From an uncultured Pseudomonadales bacterium (GTDB lineage: Bacteria > Pseudomonadota > Gammaproteobacteria > Pseudomonadales > Azotimanducaceae): a stretch of 64,000 bases of DNA. The stretch covers positions 124,001 to 188,000 of the forward strand of contig CAKZWF010000006.1 in NCBI GenBank assembly GCA_937921865.1. The letters are read 5' to 3'. Shown piece by piece: positions 27,745 through 36,517 of this stretch; the stretch's first letter is position 1, and the number at the start of each line of letters is the position of its first letter. A program made the translations under genes and the position numbers. The notes under the pieces were generated by a model. The model was not told the origin of the DNA. It saw nothing but the letters and a program-made list of their open reading frames with translations, and did not search any database.

Positions 27745-28808
27745 GCCGGGTTCTGTTTACCGGAGGCGGAACCGCCGGACACGTCATTCCGGCGATTCCG
27801 GTGATGCGGAAACTGGCGCAGGCAGGCGTGGAAATAGCCTTTGTCGGCAGTCACAGTGGTCTCGAAGAGGATCTGCTGCGCGATGAGAAGCTCCGCTATT
27901 TCGGTATTTCGTCGGGCAAGTTGCGTCGCTATTTTTCGCTTCAGAACGTGTTGGATGTATTTCGTGTGCTGCTCGGCGTGGTCAATGCCCTGTCGGTCAT
28001 TGCCCGGTTTCGCCCGGATGTAGTGTTTTCCAAGGGGGGGTTTGTCAGCTTCCCGGTGGTCTTTGCTGCCTGGCTGTGGCGTATTCCGGTAGTCGCACAC
28101 GAATCCGATCTGACCCCGGGCCTGGCCAATCGCCTGGCACTGCCTTTTGTCCGGACCCTGTGCGTGAATTTCCCCATCACCCATCCGGCCAGCTTCGCCG
28201 GCAAAGTGCTCTATACCGGTACCCCGGTTCGACCGGCGCTTGTTAACGGTGATGCCAACGCCGGCAGACGACTGCTGGGGATCGAACCCTCAAAGCCCGT
28301 GCTGCTGGTGACCGGCGGCAGTCTTGGCGCCGATGCGATCAATGCCACGGTGAGGCGCTCGCTCCCGGAGCTCACTGCCCACTGGCATGTGGTTCACGTC
28401 TGCGGTTCCGGCAAACGCGCGGAAATCACCAACTCTCATTACACACAGTTCGAATATGTTCGCGATGAGTGGGGCGATCTGCTGGCTGCAGCTGATCTGG
28501 TGGTGTCACGCGCAGGTGCGAATACGCTTTATGAACTGCTGCTGCTCGGCAAAGCCAACCTGCTGGTGCCACTGTCGAAGCAGGCCAGTCGGGGTGATCA
28601 GATTGAAAACGCGGAATATGCCGCGTCGCTCGGCTTCAGTCGGGTGATTGCGGAAGAAGACCTGACCACCACCACGCTGGTCAGCACCGTCACGGAAATG
28701 GCGACGCAGCTCGATGGCTTGCACCGCGCGCTGGCAGCTTTTGTGGCACCGGATTCGGTTGAGCTGATCAGTGCGGAAATCTGCTCCCATCTGCCGAGCC
28801 ACGGTTAA
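27741..28808 (+). CDS. MurG-like UDP-GlcNAc glycosyltransferase, Firmicutes-type
   Basis: GT-B fold family 28 glycosyltransferase, 355 residues. TGGGTAGHVIPAIPVM, VVFSKGGFVSFPVV, VTGGSLGADAIN and VVSRAGANTLYELLLLGK give a MurG assignment. The detailed sequence (GISSGKLRRYFSLQN, HESDLTPGLANRLALPF, KQASRGDQIENA) is like the MurG of Bacillus/Clostridium rather than the E. coli form. The GTG start overlaps the hda stop (GTGA), outside any division/cell-wall cluster. It may be a second MurG-related transferase with another lipid acceptor, or the housekeeping enzyme itself. Confidence 0.8.
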   Translation: MSRVLFTGGGTAGHVIPAIPVMRKLAQAGVEIAFVGSHSGLEEDLLRDEKLRYFGISSGKLRRYFSLQNVLDVFRVLLGVVNALSVIARFRPDVVFSKGGFVSFPVVFAAWLWRIPVVAHESDLTPGLANRLALPFVRTLCVNFPITHPASFAGKVLYTGTPVRPALVNGDANAGRRLLGIEPSKPVLLVTGGSLGADAINATVRRSLPELTAHWHVVHVCGSGKRAEITNSHYTQFEYVRDEWGDLLAAADLVVSRAGANTLYELLLLGKANLLVPLSKQASRGDQIENAEYAASLGFSRVIAEEDLTTTTLVSTVTEMATQLDGLHRALAAFVAPDSVELISAEICSHLPSHG

Positions 28809-28896
28809 GCCATCATTTTGCTCGAAGGGTGACGGCAGCGGCGAATTAGCGTAGTTTCCCCGCGCTTGATTGCCGGGACCTGGGACGTGACGCCTG

Positions 28897-30072
28897 ATGT
28901 ATAAAATTCGTACCTTCAACAACATTGCCGCACGCGGGCTGGAACAATTCCCTCGCGAAAATTATGAAGTCAGTTCTGAGATAGGCGACCCACACGCGAT
29001 TCTTCTACGCAGCCATAAACTGGCGCCCTCCGACCTGTCCCCCAGTCTGCGTGCTGTCGCCAGAGCCGGTGCGGGTACGAATAATGTACCAGTGCAGGCC
29101 TGTACAGACGCCGGCGTGGTGGTGTTCAACACTCCGGGCGCTAATGCCAATGCGGTTAAAGAGCTGGTGCTCACTGCGCTGCTGCTGGCTTCACGGGATG
29201 TGGTAGGTGGCATCGCGTATGTAAAGAGCCTCGCCGGTATTGATGACGAAGCCGAACTCAACACCCTGGTGGAAGCCGAGAAAAAACGTTTCAAAGGTCG
29301 TGAGCTGGAGGGCAGATCGCTGGGTGTTGTCGGCCTGGGCGCAATTGGTTCGATGGTTGCCCGTGCTGCTCTTGACCTTGGCATGCACGTGCTCGGCTAC
29401 GACCCGGCAATTTCTGTGGATGCAGCCTGGCGACTGCCGAGCGAAGTACAGCGGATGGAAAACCTGCCCAGCCTGTTTTCTCGGGCGGATTTCGTGACGC
29501 TGCACGTGCCTCTGCTCGATGAAACTGAAGGTATGATCAATGAAGAGAGCCTGCGCTCGTTCCGCAGTGGCAGTGTGCTGTTGAATTTCGCCCGCCAGCC
29601 GATTGTCGATTCACAGGCGCTTGCCAGTGCGCTCGCTGATGGCCGGATCCGACTCTATGTTGCCGACTTTCCGGTGCCCGGCCTCACCAACCATCCCAAC
29701 GTGCTGCTGACCCCTCATCTTGGCGCAAGCACTGAAGAAGCAGAAGAAAACTGTGCAGTGATGGCTGCCGCACAGCTGGTCGAGTTCCTGCAGACGGGCA
29801 ACATCCGTAACTCGGTCAATTTCCCGGCTGTGCAGCTTGAACCCGCGGGTGGTTATCGTCTGGCGGTCACCAACCGCAATGTGCCCGGCGCGCTGGGGCA
29901 GATGACTTCAGTGCTGGCTGATCAGGGCATTAACGTGGTCGATATGCTCAATAAGAGTCGCGGTGATGTGGCCTACAATCTCATCGACGTGGCCGACGAA
30001 CCGCAGCAGACCCTGATCGACGATATCTGTGCGATCGAGTCGGTGATGAACGTCCGCGAATTTGAAATTTAG
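28897..30072 (+). CDS. serA: D-3-phosphoglycerate dehydrogenase
   Basis: First step of serine synthesis: oxidises 3-phosphoglycerate with NAD. The 391-residue protein has the substrate-domain start MYKIRTFNNIAARGLEQF, RAGAGTNNVPV, the Rossmann motif VVGLGAIGSMVARAALDLG, LLNFARQPIVD, the catalytic histidine region LTPHLGASTEEAEENCAVM, and a C-terminal ACT domain (about 320-391) of the kind that mediates feedback by serine. It is 88 bases after the murG-like gene and converges with mnmC. The next pathway gene, serC, is 20 kb away behind gyrA. Confidence 0.94.
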   Translation: MYKIRTFNNIAARGLEQFPRENYEVSSEIGDPHAILLRSHKLAPSDLSPSLRAVARAGAGTNNVPVQACTDAGVVVFNTPGANANAVKELVLTALLLASRDVVGGIAYVKSLAGIDDEAELNTLVEAEKKRFKGRELEGRSLGVVGLGAIGSMVARAALDLGMHVLGYDPAISVDAAWRLPSEVQRMENLPSLFSRADFVTLHVPLLDETEGMINEESLRSFRSGSVLLNFARQPIVDSQALASALADGRIRLYVADFPVPGLTNHPNVLLTPHLGASTEEAEENCAVMAAAQLVEFLQTGNIRNSVNFPAVQLEPAGGYRLAVTNRNVPGALGQMTSVLADQGINVVDMLNKSRGDVAYNLIDVADEPQQTLIDDICAIESVMNVREFEI

Positions 30073-30079
30073 TATCGTT

Positions 30080-31870
30080 TCAGTCTCTGGCGGCAAACTT
30101 GTAGCCGCGACGTGCCTGTCGGCTGCGAAACCGCAGCGGCGACAGCAATCGCTCGGCGCCGGCCAGCGGCAGAAAGTCTCCGAGGATGGCGGCGGTTAAC
30201 TGAACCGCGGCGGCGTGACTCATCACCGTGCCCATCGAGCCGTGTCCGCAGCTGACATAGCGATCGGCAATGGCCGCGCCGCTGCGATCATACAGCGCGC
30301 CGACAATGGGCAGCCGATCAGAGGACACACTGCGTGCTCCTCGGTACTGCCCCTGCCAGGAGACACTCTCGCGGCCCAGACCCGTCAGGCGATGCAGGTG
30401 TTCAGTGTTAGTGGCGGTGGCTTCGCGTTCCGGCCAGGGTTGGTATTCGTAACTGGCCCCCACCGCCAGGGTGTCCTGCATCGGTGCCACATAGCCGTTG
30501 CCGACCAGGGCAGCTTGAGGTGTTCGAGCGCCATCCAGTGTAAAGACATCAATCTGCCCGGCCACTTCAGCTACTTCCAGATACTCTGCGCCCGGCAGAG
30601 ACTGACTTGCCGTACCGCAGGCGGCAATGCACGGCGTGTCCGGCCAAGCGGCGAGTTGGCCGACGCTGAATTGAATATTCGGGTGGTCCAGCAGTTTCCG
30701 GCACAGCAGCGGCGTCTGCACGATCCAGGCATCGTGGAAGTGCAGCACCGGGGTATCTACAGTCAATCCAGCGATTGTGCTGGCGGTGTCCGCATCCGCC
30801 AGGCTCAGCCAGTTGCCACCTGTTGAATACTGCTCTGCAACGGTCTGCAGACGCTCGAGGGGATAAGTCTCTGAAGGTACCTGCAGCACGCTGGTGCAGT
30901 GCAGCGCATCGCTCGGGTGATAATTGTCGAAGCTGGCGCAGTAGGCGCGCGCATACAGGTAAGCGTGCGCGCGCAGCAGGCCTTCAGGTTCCTGGTTGCC
31001 CAGCAGTCTGCCGTGCATAACGGTCGCTGGAATTGCGCTGGCTCCCGCCGCGATTGCGGCGCGGTCAAATACCTTTACTGATACACCAGCCTCGGCAAGG
31101 TGTCGCGCCGCGCTGGCGCCAGCGATGCCAGCGCCGATGATCTGAACTTCGCTTGGCGGGTTGAACGGCGGCAGTGTCGATGCGGTCAAAGTCCCGGCGA
31201 GACTCTCGCGCTTGTGGGGTCGCTGATCAACGCGCCGCATCGTGAAACCGGCGGCTTGCAGCGCGCGGCGTACCCGGCCAGCAGAAGTGAAAGTAGCTAC
31301 GCCAGCGCCGGTGCGGCTGACTGTGGCCAGATTGCTCAGCAGTTCCTGGTCCCACATATCGGCATTACGGTCGGGCGCAAATCCGTCGAGCAACCACAGT
31401 GCAAAGGGCCGTCGCTGTTCAGCAACCAGCTGTGCTATCCCATCGGCAGCCTCTCCCCAGAATAATGACAGGGTTATCTGACCGCCTGCGAGGCTGCGTT
31501 GATGCCAACCCGGCAGCAACGGTGGGTAGACGTGCTCCAGTTCCTGATAAACGGGAAAGTCAGATTGCCGCAGCCGGGCAATGTGGCGAAAGTCGTCTGA
31601 GGACAGCGGTGCGCGGTCGACACTGACGAAGTGCAGGCGCTGTCCTCTGGCAACGCAGGCCGCGGCGATCACGGCGAAATTCAGTCCGGTACCAAAGCCG
31701 AGTTCACCCACAAGCAGAGTCCGGTCAGCGCCGAGCAGTTCGTCAAAGCCGGTGGGTTCCAGAAACACCCGTCGGACTTCGGCCGGACCATCAGGGGCGT
31801 GATAAATATCCTGGTAGTCCTCGGCATAAGGCTGTCCGTCTCGCCAGCTCAGCCGGGCAGGATTGATCAT
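30080..31870 (-). CDS. mnmC: Bifunctional tRNA modification enzyme MnmC
   Basis: Completes mnm5s2U34 of tRNA. The N-terminal SAM methyltransferase (residues about 1-230, with VGELGFGTGLNFAV and LWLLDGFAPDRNADMWDQ) corresponds to MnmC2. The C-terminal FAD-dependent oxidase (from about 240, IIGAGIAGASAARHLAEAGVSV, ending SSDRLPIVGALY...CGHGSMGTVMSHAAA) corresponds to MnmC1. Length (596) is slightly under the E. coli protein. The start overlaps the sulfurtransferase stop (ATGA). Confidence 0.94.
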   Translation of the reverse strand: MINPARLSWRDGQPYAEDYQDIYHAPDGPAEVRRVFLEPTGFDELLGADRTLLVGELGFGTGLNFAVIAAACVARGQRLHFVSVDRAPLSSDDFRHIARLRQSDFPVYQELEHVYPPLLPGWHQRSLAGGQITLSLFWGEAADGIAQLVAEQRRPFALWLLDGFAPDRNADMWDQELLSNLATVSRTGAGVATFTSAGRVRRALQAAGFTMRRVDQRPHKRESLAGTLTASTLPPFNPPSEVQIIGAGIAGASAARHLAEAGVSVKVFDRAAIAAGASAIPATVMHGRLLGNQEPEGLLRAHAYLYARAYCASFDNYHPSDALHCTSVLQVPSETYPLERLQTVAEQYSTGGNWLSLADADTASTIAGLTVDTPVLHFHDAWIVQTPLLCRKLLDHPNIQFSVGQLAAWPDTPCIAACGTASQSLPGAEYLEVAEVAGQIDVFTLDGARTPQAALVGNGYVAPMQDTLAVGASYEYQPWPEREATATNTEHLHRLTGLGRESVSWQGQYRGARSVSSDRLPIVGALYDRSGAAIADRYVSCGHGSMGTVMSHAAAVQLTAAILGDFLPLAGAERLLSPLRFRSRQARRGYKFAARD

Positions 31871-32688
31871 TCACCCTCCGGATCACCGACGGCGACCGGT
31901 CGGGCGGGATCTCGAATCCACTCACTCCAGGATCCGGGGTAGAGCGCGGGTTCGGGAAAACCGGCAACATTGAGCGCCAGAATGTTGTGGGCGGCAGTGA
32001 CACCTGAACCGCAATAACACACCAGGTCAGCGTCTTCGAACTGGCTGAAACGCGCCTTGAGCCGCGCTGCGCTGAGGAAACGACCATCTGTTCCCAGGTT
32101 GCCCTGGAAGGGCAGACAGCTTGCCCCCGGGATGTGTCCGGCGACCGGGTCAATGGGCTCTTCGACTCCGGCAAAACGGGGCTGGCTGCGGGCGTCGATC
32201 AGATGGAAAGTGTTCAACCCGGCACACAGCTGATCGACCTCGATGCTTCTGGTCAGCGCAGCTGCGATGGTGAAGTCTCCTGGCGGGTTGGATTGGGTAG
32301 CGGTTTCCAGTTCGCCATCCCAGACTGCTAAACCACCATCTAAAACCGCGACCGCGGCATGGCCCAGCCAGCGGATGCACCACCAGGCACGGGCAGCGAA
32401 CGCTCCGCCGGCATCGTCGTAGACGACCACCTGAGAGTCGTTGCTGATGCCAAGTTGCCGCAGACGACCCGCCAGTGCCTCGGCGTTGGGCAATGGGTGG
32501 CGGCCACCTGCGCCGGGCGGGGCGGCCAGATCATCGTCGAGCGACAGGTAGACTGCGCCAGGTAGGTGGCCTTCAGCATAGAGCCGTTGACCATGCTCGC
32601 GATCGCCGAGTGCAGCCCTACAGTCTAGTATCTTTACGTTATTTGCGGTTTTAAGCTCAGCGAGCGTAATCAGGTTGGTATAACTCAT
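31867..32688 (-). CDS. Sulfurtransferase, two rhodanese domains (mercaptopyruvate type)
   Basis: A 273-residue tandem rhodanese protein. The inactive N-terminal domain includes ILDCRAALGD and AEGHLPGAVYLSLDDDLA; the catalytic C-terminal domain includes LIDARSQPRF and the active loop CYCGSGVTAAHN. The CGSGVT loop is typical of 3-mercaptopyruvate sulfurtransferase, in contrast to the CRKGVT loop of thiosulfate:cyanide enzymes. AGGAA lies before the ATG on the minus strand. It forms a two-gene unit with mnmC, whose substrate tRNA carries a 2-thio group; a functional link is only a guess. Confidence 0.88.
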   Translation of the reverse strand: MSYTNLITLAELKTANNVKILDCRAALGDREHGQRLYAEGHLPGAVYLSLDDDLAAPPGAGGRHPLPNAEALAGRLRQLGISNDSQVVVYDDAGGAFAARAWWCIRWLGHAAVAVLDGGLAVWDGELETATQSNPPGDFTIAAALTRSIEVDQLCAGLNTFHLIDARSQPRFAGVEEPIDPVAGHIPGASCLPFQGNLGTDGRFLSAARLKARFSQFEDADLVCYCGSGVTAAHNILALNVAGFPEPALYPGSWSEWIRDPARPVAVGDPEGE

Positions 32689-32834
32689 TGGCGATTCCTG
32701 GCGGCTTTGTCAAAACGGCTTCGAGCAGGAGGCCAGTGTTTATCTGGGCTCCAGAGCGTTGCCGGTAGACATTTACACGTTGATGGAGTTCTCAGGCGTA
32801 ACCGTTGTCTAACACTTTAGATAGTAATTGCTCC

Positions 32835-32840
32835 TATAAT
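32835..32840 (+). promoter_or_regulatory. Candidate -10 element for the desaturase gene
   Basis: A perfect TATAAT within an AT-rich stretch lies 90 bases upstream of the chosen GTG. No strong -35 hexamer has the right spacing (TTGTCT at 32805-32810 is too far). Confidence 0.4.
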
Positions 32841-32929
32841 TTAGGGGTAACCCGAGGTAGAAGTTTTCAAGCGGTATTGTCACAATGCCGCCCAATTCCT
32901 ACCCCATTTTTCAGCGGAGGCTCGCATTA

Positions 32930-34117
32930 GTGAACGCCTTATTGGACCTGCTTAGCAACGGACTTCTCAACCTCTCCTGGGTCGGTATCGTTATCTACAC
33001 CCTCGTGGTGACTCACATCACCATCGTCGGTGTCACTGTTTATTTACATCGCCACTCGGCTCACCGCTCTGTGGATCTGCATCCTGCTCTGCAGCATTTT
33101 TTCCGGTTCTGGCTGTATATGACAACCGGTATGGTCACCAAAGAGTGGACGGCTATCCATCGCAAACATCACGCCGTCTGTGAGACTGAAGAAGATCCGC
33201 ACAGTCCGCAGGTGCGTGGCCTCAACGAGATCCTCTGGCGCGGCGCAGAAGCCTACCGGGAGTCTTCCAAGCAACCAGAGATTATGGAACGCTACGGTTC
33301 CGGGTGCCCCGATGACTGGATGGAGCGCAACGTCTACACCGGCCGCAGCGCGTGGGGTGTTTCCGCGTTGCTGGTGATTAACATCGTGATGTTTGGCGCC
33401 ATTGGCGCAACTATCTGGGCCATCCAGATGGTCTGGATTCCGTTCTTTGCGGCGGGTGTTGTCAACGGCATCGGTCACTGGTGGGGCTACCGTAATTTCG
33501 AGTGTCCGGACGCGGCGACCAATATCTCGCCCTGGGGCATCATCATCGGCGGTGAAGAACTGCACAATAATCACCACACCTATCCTAATTCGGCCAAGCT
33601 GTCGCAGAAGCCCTGGGAGTTCGACATCGGCTGGTTCTGGATTCGTCTGTTCGAAACCTTCGGCCTGGCCAAAGCGAAAAGCACCGGTCCCGTCGCTCAT
33701 AAAGTGCCCGGCAAACAAACCCTGGATATTGATACTGCCTGGGCAGTACTAAACGATCGCTTCAGAGTAATGGCCAACTATGCGGAGAGTGTGGTCAAGC
33801 CGCTGGTGGCTCAAGAAATCAAAACCGGCAGCGTGCGGGAAGCCAAGGCGACATTGTGTCGCGAGCCCTCTCTGATAGCGCCGCTGGATAAGAGCCGCAT
33901 CGATGAACTGGTGTCGTCGAGTCCAAAGATCAAACAGGCCTACGAACTGCGGCTGCGACTTCAGGATGTCTGGAGCAAGCGCGGCGGTAATGCGGAAGAA
34001 ATGCTCCAGGCGCTCAAGCAGTGGTGTGTGGATGCGGAAGCTACCGGCATACAGGCTCTGCGGGACTTTGTAGAAGAGCTTCGCTCGTATACAACGTTGA
34101 AGTCGGTTTCCGGATAA
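32930..34117 (+). CDS. Acyl-CoA delta-9 type fatty acid desaturase
   Basis: Di-iron membrane desaturase that introduces a cis double bond into acyl chains aerobically. The three histidine boxes are HRHSAHR, HRKHH and HNNHH (in GGEELHNNHHTYPNSAKLSQ). Two pairs of hydrophobic segments flank the boxes. The C-terminal part (about 280-395) is an extra helical tail of unknown role. I chose the GTG at 32930 because GGAGG lies nine bases upstream; the ATG at 32885 would add 15 residues and has no ribosome site. A strong terminator follows. Confidence 0.9.
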   Translation: MNALLDLLSNGLLNLSWVGIVIYTLVVTHITIVGVTVYLHRHSAHRSVDLHPALQHFFRFWLYMTTGMVTKEWTAIHRKHHAVCETEEDPHSPQVRGLNEILWRGAEAYRESSKQPEIMERYGSGCPDDWMERNVYTGRSAWGVSALLVINIVMFGAIGATIWAIQMVWIPFFAAGVVNGIGHWWGYRNFECPDAATNISPWGIIIGGEELHNNHHTYPNSAKLSQKPWEFDIGWFWIRLFETFGLAKAKSTGPVAHKVPGKQTLDIDTAWAVLNDRFRVMANYAESVVKPLVAQEIKTGSVREAKATLCREPSLIAPLDKSRIDELVSSSPKIKQAYELRLRLQDVWSKRGGNAEEMLQALKQWCVDAEATGIQALRDFVEELRSYTTLKSVSG

Positions 34118-34135
34118 ACTGAGCAGCTTGAGTTC

Positions 34136-34167
34136 AAACGGCGGGCATGGCCCGCCGTTTTTGTTTG
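34136..34167 (+). terminator. Rho-independent terminator after the desaturase
   Basis: An 11-bp perfect stem (aaacggcgggc / gcccgccgttt) with a three-base atg loop is followed by ttgttt on the plus strand. It begins 18 bases after the desaturase stop. Confidence 0.92.
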
Positions 34168-34171
34168 AGCG

Positions 34172-34226
34172 TTTATCCGCTCCGGCGTTTTTTACATCCG
34201 CTCCGGCTTTTTACATCCGCTCCGGC
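34172..34226. repeat. Tandem repeat of the argS 3' end
   Basis: Three copies of (ttaca)tccgctccggc lie at 34172-34186, 34192-34207 and 34211-34226, with periods of 21 and 19 bp. On the minus strand the gene-internal copy encodes the last codons of argS (PERM plus TAA). The two further copies lie downstream of the stop, between argS and the terminator of the convergent desaturase. Confidence 0.9.
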
Positions 34227-35917
34227 GTCTCGATACCCAGCAGTTCCAGGCCTTTTTTCAGGGTGATTGCGGTGCGATCCGCCAGCAGCAATCGGCTGGT
34301 TTTTACATCGTCCGCTTCGCTGAGTATCGGGCAGGCTTCGTAAAAGCGCATGAAGACACTGGCCAGGTCGTAGAGATAGCTGCACAGATGGTGCGGGTAA
34401 ACGTCTCCGGCTACCTGCTCGAGCACTTCCTGGAAACGACTCAGGGACAGACACAGGGCACGTTCTGGGGGTGTCTGGATGGTGATCACACCTTCCAGTT
34501 CAGCGGCCGTAGTATTGGCACGGCGGAAGATGCTGCGGATTCGAGTATAGGCATACTGCAGATAGGGTGCGGTGTTGCCTTCAAACGACAACATCTGGTC
34601 CCAGTCGAAAATGTAGTTGCTGGTCCGATTCTTTGACAGGTCTGCATACTTCACAGCACCAATGCCAACCATGCGGGCCAGGCTTTCCCGCTGCGAAGCC
34701 TGCAGTTCGGGATCTTTCTCGGTGATCAGCTTGAGTGCTTTGGCGACCGCTTCATCGAGAAGTTCGTTCAGTTTGATCAGACCCCCTTCACGGGATTTGA
34801 ATGGCCGTCCGTCTTTGCCGAGCATGTTGCCGAAAGGCTGATGTTCGAGCACCGCTGCCTCACGGCTGAAACCCGCCCTGCGGCTTATCAGGAAAATCTG
34901 TGCGAAGTGCTGGCTCTGTCTGGCATCCGTCAGGTAGATGACACGGTCTGCGTTCAGCGTGATGGTGCGGTGACGGACTGCAGCCAGATCGGTGGTCGAA
35001 TACAGATAGCCGCCGTCAGACTTCTGCACGATCACACCCATCGGCGAACCGTCTTTGGCCTGGTATTCGTCGAGGAAGACACACTGCGCACCTTCCGATT
35101 CGCTGAGCAGACCCTTTTCTGCCAGGTCACTGATGATGCCGGGAAGGGCGTCGTTATAGGCGCTCTCTGCCATCACATCGGCCATCGTCAGCGTGGTGCC
35201 GAGACGGTCATAGATGGCCTGGCAGTGAGACAGAGAAATCCGAATGAACTTCTGCCATTGCGCCAGCGCTGCGGGATCGCCGGACTGCAGAGCCACCACC
35301 GCCTGGCGGGCTCGATCAGCAAACTGGGCATCAGCATCGAAGCGGGCTTTGGCTGAGCGGTAGAACTCCTCGATGTCTGCCAGTTCGTCCGAACGATCAC
35401 TGGTTTCAGCAAGGTAAGTCAGCAGCATACCGAACTGCGTGCCCCAGTCGCCGACGTGGTTCTGGCGGATTACCCGGTGGCCGAGTGCTTCCAGAATTCT
35501 GGCGATGGCATCACCGATGATCGTGCTGCGCAGATGGCCAACGTGCATCTCTTTGGCCAGATTGGGCGCTGAGTAGTCGACCACCACGGTTTCACTGTGG
35601 CTGGCTGGTGTGATCAATGCGGCGTCTGGAGCAACGCTTTCAATAAGAACCGAGTTGGCCAGAGTCACATTGATGAAACCGGGCCCGGCGATTTCCAGCT
35701 TCTCCACCAGATCCTGCGCATCGACTGCAGCAATTATCTGCTGGGCGAGATCACGCGGTTTGCTGCCGGCCCGTTTTGCGGCCGCCATCACGCCGTTGAC
35801 CTGGTAGTCACCAAATTCGGGTTTACCGGCGGGTTGCACTAATGGCGCAGCGTCCGGAACACCGGCAGCGGCGAACGCTGCCTGGAATCGTTCGGTGAGT
35901 TGTTGTCTGACGTTCAC
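34211..35917 (-). CDS. argS: Arginyl-tRNA synthetase
   Basis: Class I synthetase for tRNA-Arg, 568 residues. The N-terminal tRNA D-loop recognition domain (about 1-100) precedes the HIGH motif (SAPNLAKEMHVGHLRSTIIGD). VGDWGTQFGMLL and the KMSKS-like region KDGRPFKSREGG are present, and the C-terminal anticodon-binding helices carry YAYTRIRSIFRRA. Its last codons and stop are duplicated downstream. It is the first gene of a minus-strand group that continues into the cold-shock membrane protein in reverse order: that gene ends 9 bases before the argS ATG. Confidence 0.96.
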   Translation of the reverse strand: MNVRQQLTERFQAAFAAAGVPDAAPLVQPAGKPEFGDYQVNGVMAAAKRAGSKPRDLAQQIIAAVDAQDLVEKLEIAGPGFINVTLANSVLIESVAPDAALITPASHSETVVVDYSAPNLAKEMHVGHLRSTIIGDAIARILEALGHRVIRQNHVGDWGTQFGMLLTYLAETSDRSDELADIEEFYRSAKARFDADAQFADRARQAVVALQSGDPAALAQWQKFIRISLSHCQAIYDRLGTTLTMADVMAESAYNDALPGIISDLAEKGLLSESEGAQCVFLDEYQAKDGSPMGVIVQKSDGGYLYSTTDLAAVRHRTITLNADRVIYLTDARQSQHFAQIFLISRRAGFSREAAVLEHQPFGNMLGKDGRPFKSREGGLIKLNELLDEAVAKALKLITEKDPELQASQRESLARMVGIGAVKYADLSKNRTSNYIFDWDQMLSFEGNTAPYLQYAYTRIRSIFRRANTTAAELEGVITIQTPPERALCLSLSRFQEVLEQVAGDVYPHHLCSYLYDLASVFMRFYEACPILSEADDVKTSRLLLADRTAITLKKGLELLGIETPERM

Positions 35918-35926
35918 GGCAGGTTG

Positions 35927-36448
35927 CTAGGATTCCGGCGTGACGTCTTCAGCCTGATTGCCTTTGTCGCGCTCGACCACTACGAAGCTGACAGCCTGAC
36001 CGTCGCGCAGGCTGGGACGTCGCTGCTCGCCGCCTTCACCATCACTGCGGATAGAGCGCTGATGGACAAAAATCTCATCGCCTGACTCCCGGACGATGAA
36101 ACCGAAACCTTTGCTGCGGTTGAACCACTTAACAGTCCCTGATTCCCTCGGCCCGCTGACGGCTTGCGGTTCCCGGGCTGGACGCGCCTTGTCTTCTTTG
36201 CGTGGCTGGCGAGGCTCAGACTTGCTGGTCTTTTTCTGTTTATTCGCTGCGGGCTTGCGGTTATTCCGCTTGGCTTGCTGGGTCTGTCCGCTCAGTAGGC
36301 GGCTGCCAAGCCAGCCCTGGGCAAACAGTGCGATGAAGGCGACCAGCAGCAGGGCCAGGTGGCTATCGGGCCACAAACGGGATGGGATTTCGACAATAGC
36401 AGCGGCCAGCAGGAGAGCGCCGGCGGCCAGGATGACAATGGTACGCAT
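35927..36448 (-). CDS. Membrane-anchored cold-shock-domain protein
   Basis: A 173-residue protein with two hydrophobic segments at the N terminus (about 3-20 and 30-47), a very basic linker (about 55-100, rich in K, R, Q and P) and a C-terminal cold-shock domain. The RNA-binding motifs are intact: SGTVKWFNRSKGFGFI (RNP1) and DEIFVHQRSI (RNP2). This would hold a nucleic-acid-binding OB fold on the cytoplasmic face of the inner membrane. It sits immediately upstream of argS on the same strand and is probably co-transcribed with it. Its targets are unknown. Confidence 0.85.
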   Translation of the reverse strand: MRTIVILAAGALLLAAAIVEIPSRLWPDSHLALLLVAFIALFAQGWLGSRLLSGQTQQAKRNNRKPAANKQKKTSKSEPRQPRKEDKARPAREPQAVSGPRESGTVKWFNRSKGFGFIVRESGDEIFVHQRSIRSDGEGGEQRRPSLRDGQAVSFVVVERDKGNQAEDVTPES

Positions 36449-36517
36449 GAATTAGACCGGTCCGAAAAACGCAGCATCATACCGAAGACGCTGCGCCACC
36501 GTGAGTGCTATTGCGTA

